Source of the DNA: Cryptomeria japonica
Lineage: Eukaryota > Streptophyta > Pinopsida > Cupressales > Cupressaceae
Assembly: GCF_030272615.1 (NCBI RefSeq)
Contig: NC_081413.1
Span: forward strand, 184,995,451-185,059,450
DNA: 64,000 nucleotides
Direction of reading: 5' to 3'
Part shown: one piece after another, positions 11,906-21,372 of the stretch
Layout: every line of letters starts with the position of its first letter
Position numbering within the stretch: position 1 is the stretch's first letter
Position numbers and translations under genes: made by a program
The notes under the pieces: model-generated
Seen by the model: only the letters and a program-made list of their open reading frames with translations
Told to the model about the DNA's origin: nothing
The model's database searches: none

Positions 11906-12863
11906 TTAGTTTGTTGGTGATGGATTCTCCACATTAGGTAGAGAATCTAATTCCTTATATGGTTTGTCATCACTCTTCTTCTTCAAGGTTCTATTCATCT
12001 CAGCTCTAGTTTCTTCAATATCAACTTTCTTCTTTCCTTTCCGGTCTACAAGATGATTCACCTATTGGTTCTTCTGCGTTCTACAAAACTTGGCAATGTG
12101 TCCTGGTTTGCTATAATGATAACATGTCATTCCATATGCTCTCCAAGGTCCTGCATTGCCTCTACATGTTCTTCTTTTGTAGTTCATTGCCACATATCCA
12201 CAATTGTTACATATTGAGCAAATCATATTGACTCTCTTCTCCATCTCATAAGGACTAGACCGGTTAATATAGGGTATTTGCCAATTTGTGTTCCTCTGAA
12301 TTCCTTCTCCACTCACAAACAGATCTTGGATTCATATGAGGTGTTGGATAATTATCTCCATACCTGCATTCAATAGATTGATGCCCATACATGTTGTATG
12401 TATAACAATAACCTTAAAAATTTCTAAGCACATATCTTGCATTAGGTCTATAACTAGTATTAATATCAAATTTGCTTCTGCATATATTTGGAGTGTGTCC
12501 TAGTTTATGACAGTTAAAATAAATAGATTTGTAATATTTCTTACTGGTAGGTTTCTAAACTTTAGGAGTTGTTTTATCTTCATGCATGTTGTTCTTTGTA
12601 CCAGAAGGTTCACCTTTCTCAAATGTAGAGTATCCTAGACCAGTTGTATCACCATTCATCCTTTGAGATTGCATTTGTTCATCAAGTATAGATGAACTCT
12701 TGTTGAATTTATCAAGCTTCTCATTAGCCTCAACAAGTTCCTTAGTAAGATCTCCATTTCTTTTCATGAGGATATCTCTAAGAGACATTGCCATTTCAAG
12801 ATTTGACTGTATTCCTTGTTTTTCTTCTTTCTCCTCATGCCAATGTTCATAAAAAGTTGCATT
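11906..12863 (-). pseudogene. X ORF1 (gag) C-terminal half with zinc knuckle, broken
   Basis: The coding sequence enters from the B insertion junction at 12863 (NATFYEHWHEEKEEKQG). It continues as a charged heptad-like coiled coil, then SSSILDEQMQSQRMNGDTTG and LGYSTFEKG. A LDxxxxxQ...GLGY motif after a coiled coil is familiar from plant copia Gag proteins of the SIRE type. A zinc-finger region follows at 12316-12062: CYHYSKPGHIAKFC is a CCHC knuckle whose second Cys is Tyr. A partner, CSICNNCGYVA, stands upstream. An in-frame TAG near 12060 replaces a probable Gln, after which the frame continues (VNHLVDRKGKKKVDIEET) to a TAA at 11908-11906. In the family Gag coats the RNA in virus-like particles. 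Confidence 0.6.
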
Positions 12864-13011
12864 TGTTAGCCATTTGAAGGAATTGATTATGTTTTGCATT
12901 GATGTTTTGTCATTGATGTCAACACTAGCTCTTTGGGATGCTTTACCAACACCCTTCTAGTCCCGGTAGGATGTTTGGTTTCTAGTTGGATTTGATCCAG
13001 TAGGATCTGGT
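12864..13011 (+). repeat. B 5' LTR, first 148 bp
   Basis: Matches the starts of the other B/D-family LTRs (near 45858 and 53718): CATTTG, GGAATTGATTATG, GCATTGATGTTTTGTC and ATTGATGTCAACACTAG. It is cut off at CTGGT (13007-13011) by the A insertion. The sequence resumes at 20244, after CCGGT (20239-20243). Confidence 0.85.
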
Positions 13012-14444
13012 TGTTGGCATTATGTGAACCGGTATGAGGACATGATGACATTGTATGTTGTCATTAATGTCAATATGTTGAAGAAGAGAGAATCGGTATG
13101 TTACCAAGAACCGGTATATGTGAGAACTGGTATAACATTGTGAACCGCAACATGGAAGCTTTGTATGACTACCGGTTGGTAGTCTCAACTTCAGGGTTTC
13201 AGGTTGAAGTACTTCAAGCCTATGTGACTCAACCGGTGACTTTGTGTGATGAGTTAGCATTGAAACAAAGAATAGATTGTGTTGCCATGTTAGCCTTGTG
13301 CGTGTGTAGGATCTTGCATGAAGGAGATTGTTCCTATCTACCTCGGGAATGTGCAAAATCTATAAACGGTGATAACGCATGATGGGTTATTAGCCACCAT
13401 GAAATCGATGAAAAACAAATGATGGAGAACATCTTGAGATTGGTTAAAGACTATTGAATTTATTGCAATGTGCTCAACGGTCAGGATTGAACCATTTGAA
13501 TTGCTTAACCTAATAGGTTTAGGGTTTAGGGTTTATGCTATCGACCTATCTATTTCCTATAAGGTCGATATTGTGTTTCTTTCTGAGGTTGTTGGCAAAA
13601 TTTTTGTGTGTGTATCCAAGAGAAGAGATACGTGATTCTTTCTAGACCAGAGGAGAGAAGTGATACCTGTAGAGTGTAAGTGCAGAAGGTGAAGAGGAGC
13701 TAAAGCAGATTTGCATTGGCATTGAGTGTTGTTACTAGATCATTGTAATACCTGTTGATCTCTAACCACTTCAACAATTGGGAAATCCCTTAATAGGTTA
13801 GCTTTAACCGGCTTACTATAAATCCTTTAACAAGGTGACTCAAAATCATTGAGTTCTTGAAATCCTCTAACAAGGTAACCTTTAACAGGGTTTAACCCTT
13901 AACTAGGTATTCTAGCCATCCCTTAACCGAGTGATCCCTAACAGGATCAGTTCCTAACAGAACCTATTGTATTAGTCTTTAACCGGACAAGGCTCCTAAC
14001 AGAGTGAACTTCTAAAGAGTTCAAAAATAGCTTGTGAGTATTCATCCCCACCGTGGTTTTTCCTAGTTGGGTTTCCACATGAAAAATTTGTGTGTCATGT
14101 GTGGTGTTATTCATGTGATGGTTTAAGTGATTTATTTCAGAAGGTAAATCATGTTGATCTAGCTGTTTATATATCTTTGATGATAGATTACCTGTTCATA
14201 CACTAGGGTGAAATAGAAATGAATTATTAGATTGTATGAAAAGATAAGTGTTAACCGGTTTATGCTTGTTTCAGTTATTCTGGGTTTTGTCGGTTGTACT
14301 CTGTTTAAGACCGATGTTATTGTTTGTCTGCCTAAGCACAGTTTCTACTGACAAACTGGTTTAGGATTGTGTTTTTGTCTGTACTAATTCACCCCCCCCC
14401 TCTTAGTACTGGTTTGGTACTATTCATTCATCATTGAGTTATCA
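13012..14444 (+). repeat. A 5' LTR (1433 bp)
   Basis: Starts TGTTGGCATTATGTGAACC and ends GAGTTATCA. Its first part holds many ACCGGT-type palindromes and decayed versions (ACTGGT, ATCGGT). A telomere-like stretch of TTTAGGG units lies at 13516-13534. The end carries a C-run, CACCCCCCCCCTCTTAG. It is 32 bp longer than the 3' LTR overall; a block of about 33 bp near 14205-14238 is absent from the 3' copy. No coding region. Confidence 0.92.
13540..13570 (+). promoter_or_regulatory. Hairpin-forming TATA-like segment in A LTR
   Basis: Arms ATCGACCTAT (13540-13549) and ATAAGGTCGAT (around 13559-13569) are near-inverted copies that flank TTTCCTATAAGG, which has a TATA-like core. The same arrangement is kept in the 3' LTR near 19366-19395 and, inverted, in F near 55755-55787. 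It sits just after the TTTAGGG block, so it is a plausible core promoter, though position is the only support. Confidence 0.3.
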
Positions 14445-14445
14445 A

Positions 14446-14458
14446 TTGGTATCAGAGC
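14446..14458 (+). promoter_or_regulatory. Primer-binding site of A
   Basis: TTGGTATCAGAGC, one base after the LTR. It is complementary to the 3' end of plant initiator Met tRNA, the usual copia primer. Confidence 0.88.
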
Positions 14459-14516
14459 ATCCTCCAGGTCATCTATGTTATAAGCTTAACCACTTGAGGA
14501 AAAGATCTCAGTCTAA

Positions 14517-17500
14517 TGATGAAGAGGGAAGGTCCAAAGTTCAATAGAGATAATTTTAGTATATGGAAAGATAGAATGAAAATATACATCAGAATCATGG
14601 GTGCTCAATATTGGAGCTATGTTGAGAATGCTTATGTTGCCCCTACCAGTACTCTCACCGATGACCAAAAGAGAGAGATGCAGAAGAATGGGCAAGTCAT
14701 GGAAGCCCTAATTAGTAGTTTATCTGACATTGAGTTTATTGATGTCCAAGATAAAGTAAATCCCAAATAATTATTGGATACTCTTGAAAATATCTATGGC
14801 AGTGATGAACATGTAAAAAAAGCTAAGGAAGAAAGCCTCAGAGGGAAGTTTGAAGACATGTGGATGGTTGAAGGTGAGACCATTCAATAGTATGGAATAA
14901 GAATCAAAACTTTTGTTGGAGATATCAAGAGTGCAAGTGGTAAAATGGAAGATTCCATCATGGTAAGCAAAGTTTGGAGATCCTTATTACTAATCTATGC
15001 AATAAGGGTTGTTTCTATTCAGGAGTTGAGATCAATAGACAAGACTAAGGTATCCCTAGACTCCATCATTGCAAAGTTGACAACCTATGAGCTAAATATT
15101 TTTGATGGCAATGTTCAAAAGACTGAATCAGCTTTTAAAGCTTCTGTTGTACCATCCAGAAAAGGAAAAGAAGCTAGCACTAGTGGTGAACCAAGACAGA
15201 GCAGAGAAATGGATGATGAGGAGATTCATATGGCATTTGAAGCTCTTCTTGCTAGGAAAATTCCTAAAGGAACCGACAAATACAAAGGTAAGCTCCCTTT
15301 GAAATTCTTTTCTTGTAACTAGATAGGACATATTGCTGTAAACTGTCCTAATGGTGACAACAAGGACAAACCAGAAAGGTTTAAGAAATTCAAAGGAGGA
15401 AACCGAAGAAACTGTTTTGTGGCAGTTGATGAAGGTATCACAAATGAGGAGACAGAAGATGAAGAAAATGAAGATATTGTGTTTTTTGTTGTCAAGGAAG
15501 ATGTGTTAGACAAGAAGGCTTTTGTCTCCCGCTTTGATAATTCCAATGAGTGGATTATTGACAATGGATGTTCTCACCATATGACTGGTGACCGGAGTAA
15601 GTTTCTATCCTTGGAAGAGTATGATGGTGGTGTGGTTTGTTTTTATAATGATGCACCATGTATGGTCAAAGGTAGAGGGTCCATCTCTTTGAATGGAAAG
15701 AGTAGTGTTGACAATGTGTATTGGGTTGATGGTCTAAGACACAACCTTCTGAGTGTTGTCTAGCAAAATGATAGTGGTCTCACTCTGGAATTCAAGAATG
15801 GAGTGTGCAGAATCAAAGGAAAGAATGGTGAATTGGTGGCCACCGGCATGCAGACCAAAGGTAACCTATTTCAGCTAAATGCAAATAAAAGTACATGTCT
15901 TATGGCTAAATTTTATGATAGCTAGATATGGTATAGGAGACTCTGCCATGTAAACTTTGATAACATTGTGAAGGCCAGTAAGATCAAGGCAGTTAGAGGG
16001 TCGTCAGTGCTAAGAAAACTGGAAAATACCTTGTGCAGAGAGTGTCAACTAGGGAAAATGTCTTCCTCAACCTTTAAAGGTAAACCTTTCACTGCTGACA
16101 ATTTTATTGATATTGTGCATACTAATTTGTGTGGTCCTATGAAAACTAGGAGTGTGCAGGGTGATAGGTTCTTCATGATTCTCACTGATGACTGCTCAAG
16201 AATGATGTGGGTCACATTCTTGAAAGATAAGTCTAAACCTTTTGTAAAATTTAAAGCTTTCAGATCATTACTGGAGAAGGAAAGTGGTAAAAGGATCAAG
16301 TGCCTAAGAACTGATCAAGGAGGTGAATTCACTTCTAGTGAATTCAACAAGTACTGTGAAGAACATGGCATCAAGAGGTAATTGTCTACCCCCCGGACTC
16401 CACAACAGAATGGCCTAGCAGAGAGGAATAATCAAACTGTGGTTGAAGCAGCAAGAACAATGCTGATTCAAGGAAAGGTTGCTCACACCTTTTGGAGAGA
16501 AGCAATGAGTACTATAGTCTACACAATGAACCGGGTACTCATCAAGAAAGGTAAGGATAAAATTCCTTATGAGTATTGGACCGGTAAGACACTTGTGGCT
16601 AGCTACTTTAGAGTGTTTGGTAGCAAATGTTACATCAAGAGGAGCGAACACTGGAGCATATTTGATGCGAAATGTGATGAGGGAATATTCCTAGGGTTTT
16701 CCACCAAGAGAAAAGCTCTCAAGTGTTTCAATAATAGGACTCAAAGAATTATGGAAAGCATCAATGTAAGAGTTGATGAAACCTCTAAGAAAATTGAGGA
16801 GACCGACAGTGAGAAAGTCGTAAATGAATTGGTTGCCAGTCAACCAAGTACTAGTAATAGTGTTCCTACACCAGTAGATGTAGATGCTGATACTGATGGA
16901 GATGAGGATGAAGAAGAAAAGCAAGAGGAATATATCAAGACCATTCCTCGGTATGTCAAGCTGAATCACAATCCTAAGCAGATCATAGGAGATAAGGATG
17001 CAGGAATCCTTACAAGAAGAAAGGTCAAAGAAAACTCATGTATGATCTCTGAATTTGAGCCTAAATCATTCAAAGAGGCACATAAAGATGAAGACTAGTT
17101 CAAGGCAATGGAAGAGGAACTTGACCAGATAGAGAGAAATGGTACATGGTCTTTGGTACCCAGACCGGAGCATAAAAATGTCATTGGTACCAAATGGGTT
17201 TTCAGAAATAAGTTGAATGAGGATGGCACAGTGATTAGAAACAAAGCCAGACTAGTGTGTAAAGGATATGCCCAAGAAGAAGGAGAAGACTATGGAGAAA
17301 CCTTTGCTCCTATAGCCAGATTGGAAGGAGTTCGTATGCTTCTTGCATATGCAGCTTTTAAAGGATTCAAAGTATATCAAATGGATGTAAAATCTTCATT
17401 CCTAAATGGTGTACTTGAAGAGGAGGTGTATATAAAGAAACCAGATGGGTTTGCCCTATCTGAAGACAATGACATGGTGTGTAGGCTACATAAAGCCTTA

Positions 17501-18592
17501 TATGGTCTAAAGCAGGCACCTAGAGTATGGTATGAACGCCTGCACTTCCATCTTGTGAAGATTTGATTTGATAGAAAAAGCGAAGATAGAAATATCTACT
17601 TGAAGTTTGAAGGAGATCAGATCCTAATTTGTGAGGTATTTTTTGATGACATTATCTTTGGTGGAGATGACAAGATAAGTCATGACTTTGTAGATGAGAT
17701 GAAGAAAGAGTTTGAGATGTCACTCATAGGGGAGATTAAGTTCTTCATTGGACTGTAGATTCAGTAGATGAAAGATGGAATCTTTATCACTCAGTCTAAG
17801 TATGTCAAAGAGGTGTTGAAGACCTTTGGCATGGAAGATAGCAAACCGGTTGATACATTGATGGTGACCGGTTGTAAACTATCCAAAGAGGATGACTCAG
17901 CATTGGTTAATGAGAAGGAATATTGATCAATGATTGGTAAGTTGCATTATGTAGTGCATAGCAGACCAGATATTGCACATGTAGTTGGCATTACTGCAAG
18001 GTTCCAGAAAAGTCCAAGAGAATCCCACTTGGTTGCAATCAAGCAGATTCTTAGGTATCTGAAGGGAACTATTGATTATGGATTATGGTATCCATATAGC
18101 AAGGATTTCAACTTGAAAGTATTCACAAATACTAATTGGGCAGGTAATGTGGACGACTAGAAGAGCACAACCGGTGGTGCATTCTTTCTCGGTGGTAGAC
18201 TAGTCTCATGGATGATTAAGAAGTAGAGTTGTATCTCTCAGTCTATAGCAGAAGCAGAGTATGTTGTAGCTTTCATGAACTGCACTTAGACAATTTGGAT
18301 GAAGCATGTATTAAATGGCTTCAAAGTTCGTGTATCTAAACTGGTAAGTATATTTTGTGACAGTACTAGTGCAATTAACATCTCCAAGAATCCACTTTTA
18401 CATTCTAGAATCAAGCACTTTGAGCTTAAGTATCATTTCTTGAGGGAAAAGGTTCAGAACAAAGAGATTGCACTGGAACATGTTTCCAGTAAGGAGCAGT
18501 TAGTAGACATATTCACCAAGCCTCTCCCAAAGGCTACATTTATGTACTTAAGAGGTGAATTAGGTGTGCTGCCCCTTCAGGAGGTAAACTAA
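14517..18592 (+). pseudogene. A gag-pol polyprotein, broken
   Basis: Domains in order: Gag (from MKREGPKFNRDNFSIWKDRM at 14520); zinc knuckle near 15300-15350, whose first Cys is Phe and which has a stop after SCN; protease with WIIDNGCSHHMT near 15552 (DNG replaces the usual DSG); integrase with CRECQLGK near 16035, RTDQGGEF near 16308 and TPQQNGLAERNN near 16400; RT with VFFDDIIFGG near 17638 (usual YVDD or FVDD) and YGLKQAP; RNase H to the stop after LGVLPLQEVN at 18592. Stops include 14768, 14889, 15322, 15925, 16381, 17098, 17566, 17758, 17770, 17925, 18160, 18226 and 18290. Most fit CAG, CAA, CGA or TGG changed by one transition, judged against F. The enzymes would make and integrate cDNA; none is intact. 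Confidence 0.88.
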
Positions 18593-18825
18593 AGGTATAT
18601 GCTCCACATAAGTCAAGTATTGCATAGTCAAATTTTTCTTCAGGATTGATGTGTTGAAGGATGCTACTCCTCTGGGGGAGCAGCATAATGGAATAGGGAA
18701 GTTTGTGCCTCCACTTTGTCATTATTGCCAAAGGGGGAGAAGAAGTGAAGTGGAGAAGATATCTGCAGAAATTGGGGGAGAATATGTGAAGCGAAGAGAT
18801 ATCTCTGTATATTGCCATCAATACC
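18593..18825 (+). other. A pol-to-LTR spacer with several polypurine copies
   Basis: Non-coding. It holds three purine runs: CCAAAGGGGGAGAAG near 18729, TTGGGGGAGAAT near 18773 and the final tract at 18826. Repeated polypurine tracts before the 3' LTR are a described feature of plant Sireviruses. Confidence 0.55.
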
Positions 18826-18836
18826 AAAGGGGGAGA
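18826..18836 (+). promoter_or_regulatory. Polypurine tract of A
   Basis: AAAGGGGGAGA stands one base before the 3' LTR start TGTTGGCATTATG at 18838. Confidence 0.85.
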
Positions 18837-18837
18837 T

Positions 18838-20238
18838 TGTTGGCATTATGTGAACCGATATGAGGATATGATGACATTGTATGTTGTCATTGATGTCAAT
18901 ATGCTAAAGAAGAGAGAACCGGTATGTTACCAAGAACTGGTATATGTGAGAACTAGTATTACATTGTGAACCGGTACATGGAAGCTTTGTATGACTACCG
19001 ATTGGTAGTGTCAACTTCAGGGTTTCCGGTTGAAGTACTTCAAGCCTGTGTGACTCAACCGGTGACTTTGTGTGATGAGTTAGCATTGTAACGAAGAACA
19101 GATCATGTTGCCATATCAGCCTTGTGCGCATGTAGGATCTTGCATGAAGGAGATTATTTCTACCTACCTTAGGAATGTGCAAAGTCTGTAAATGGTGATA
19201 ACGTGTGATGGGTTATCAGCCACCATGAAATCAGTGGAAAATGAACGATGGAGAACATCTTGAGATTGGTTCAAGATTGTTGCATTTAATGCAATGTGCT
19301 CAATGGTCAGGATTGAACCATTTGAATTGCTTAACCTAACAGGTTTAGGGTTTAGGGTTTATGCTACCGACCTATATGTTTCCTATAAGGTCGATGTTGT
19401 GTTTCTTTCTGAGGTTGTTGGCAAAAGTTGTGTGTGTGTATCCAAGAGAAGAGGTACATGATTCTTGCTATACCAGAGGAGAGAAGTGATACCTACAGAG
19501 TGTAAGTGCAAAAGGTGAAGAGGAGCTAAAGTGGATTTGCATTGGCATTAAGTGTTGTTACCAGATCATTGTAATACCTGTTGATCTCTAACCACTTCAA
19601 CAATTGGGAAATCTCTTAACAGGGTAGCTTTAATCGGCTTACTATAAATCCTTTAATAGGGTGACTCAAAACCATTGAGTTCTTGAAATCCTCTAAAAAG
19701 GTAACCTTTAATAGGGTTTAACCCTTAATTGGGTATTCTAGCCATCCCTTAACTAGATGATCCCTAACAGGATCGGTTTCTAACAGAACCTATTGTATCA
19801 ATCTTTAACCGGACAAGGCTCCTAATAGATCAAACTTCTAAAGAGTTCAAAAATAGCTTGTGGGTATTCATCCCCACCATGGTTTTTCCCAGTTGGGTTT
19901 CCACATGAAAAATTTGTGTGCCATGTGTGGTGTTATTCATGTGATGGTTTAAGTGATTTATGTCAGAAGGTAAATCATGTTGATCTAGCTGTTTATATAT
20001 CTTTGATGATAGATTACCTGTTCATGCACTAAAAGATAAGTGTTAACCGGTTTATGCTTCTCTCGGTTATTTTGGGTTTTTCCGGTTGTACTCTATTTAA
20101 GACCGGTGTTACTGCTTGTCTGCCTAAGCACAGTGTCTAATGAGAAACCGGTTTAGGATTGCGTTTTTGTTTGTACTGATTCACCCCCCCCCCCTCTCAG
20201 TACCGGTTTGGTACTATCCATTCATCATTGAGTTATCA
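18838..20238 (+). repeat. A 3' LTR (1401 bp)
   Basis: Closely matches 13012-14444 along its length, from TGTTGGCATTATGTGAACC to GAGTTATCA. Many single differences are C/T or G/A. It keeps the TTTAGGG block at 19342-19360 and the terminal C-run CACCCCCCCCCCTCTCAG. Confidence 0.92.
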
Positions 20239-20243
20239 CCGGT

Positions 20244-21314
20244 ATGTTTGGGTTATGGAATTGACTTATTCATGCTACTCATGTTCATGTTCAGTCAATT
20301 GGTTTTGTTCTGGTGATCGGATGCTATCCCATTTCCTAGAAAGCTTGGTTTGTGGTTTCGGCAAGGGTTTCACTGGCAAATCTTTGATAAAGATCTATGA
20401 TGATATGCATAAGTGGTGTTGGTGTGGCTTTTGGTGAAGATTTAGGATGTTGATGGTGATTGTGTTCAAGACATAGTTGATTGGAATTATTCCTTTAACG
20501 TATATAAACCTATATTGGGTCACACTGTATCTAGGTTATGGACCAGCTTAATGTAATGTGTGGATTGGAACTCTCGATCTGTTTCTGGGATTTCTTATAG
20601 GTTAGATATTATTTGTTTGGTCTTAGGCCAACATATTTTTTAATTATGTAATTGTTTAATTGTCTGGTGGCCAACCTGATTGTTTATGGTTGAGGGTTTG
20701 TATATATATGATGTAAGATCTCATTGCAGATCATCATGGTATGGGATATGGATATGTAAGGAGTGAATAATGTAATAATCATTTAGTTAGAGGATTTGGT
20801 AGATCATTGGTGATCAATTTGGGTTTATGTAAGAGGATTTAGTCCTCTCGAATTGACATTAACTAGAACTGTATTCAAGCATAGGAGATGCTATCTTTGC
20901 AGTTCATTCATTTCTTCGGATTGTAGTCTGGATTTCTATGTAGTCAGTGAAACTCCTTTTGTGATGAGTAGTGTGCTCTAGGTTGTCCTTCCTACAAGTG
21001 CAAGCCCCCCAATTATAATTCACATACTTATTGCAAAAGTATTATCTGACTATGGGTAGGCTTCCCACCATGGTTTTTCCCTTTACCGGGTTTTCCATGT
21101 ATAAATCTTGGTGTCATGTGGATGGTATTTATTCTTTGATTATTGCTTATGCTTAATTGGTTTACTTTCTATTTTGGTATTCGGTTATGCATTCTGGTAT
21201 TGATCTTTTGGGTTCTGGTATTAAAGTTTAAATTGCTTAAGGTTTTGGTAATCTAGTGACAATTGATTCACCTCCCCCTCTTAGTTGTCTTTTGGTTATT
21301 TGAACTATCTAACA
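20244..21314 (+). repeat. B 5' LTR, remaining 1071 bp
   Basis: Continues the LTR after element A and matches the B 3' LTR (27180-28186), the D 5' LTR and the D 3' LTR. It contains TATATATA at 20701-20708 and ends with CACCTCCCCCTCTTAG and then CTAACA. Non-coding. Confidence 0.85.
20701..20708 (+). promoter_or_regulatory. Candidate TATA box of the B/D LTR family
   Basis: TATATATA after GAGGGTTTG and before GATGTAAGATCTCATTG. The same block occurs in the other three family LTRs (near 27651, 46482 and 54328). Constant context in four LTRs makes it the best core-promoter candidate. Confidence 0.4.
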
Positions 21315-21315
21315 A

Positions 21316-21328
21316 TTGGTATCAGAGC
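21316..21328 (+). promoter_or_regulatory. Primer-binding site of B
   Basis: TTGGTATCAGAGC, after the LTR end CTAACA and one spacer base; complementary to initiator Met tRNA. Confidence 0.87.
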
Positions 21329-21372
21329 TCTGGTCCTCTCTGTAGAAAGATTAACCGCTTGAGGAAAATCCT

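Larger units (their letters stand above)
13012..20238 (+). mobile_element. Copia element A (Sirevirus-like ends), complete but decayed
   Basis: Both LTRs are present (13012-14444 and 18838-20238), with primer-binding site, gag-pol and polypurine tract in the right places. The 5-bp target duplication is CTGGT at 13007-13011 and CCGGT at 20239-20243, with one C/T difference. The host site is the B 5' LTR: the two flanks join into the same sequence as in the B 3' LTR near 27180. Total length is 7227 bp. Gag-pol has many stops, so it cannot transpose by itself. Element F at 54830-59944 is a second member of the family. Confidence 0.92.

Noticed and set aside
12982-13382. Frames of 94-124 codons on both strands at the A 5' LTR start
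   Set aside because: Wholly or mostly in LTR sequence, not conserved between the A and F LTR copies.
13516-13534. Interstitial telomere or chromosome-fusion site
   Set aside because: Only two to three TTTAGGG units, at the same place in every A-family LTR; it is part of the LTR.
20228-21250. Possible host gene exon between elements A and B
   Set aside because: Matches the B 3' LTR and D LTRs; it is the rest of the B 5' LTR.
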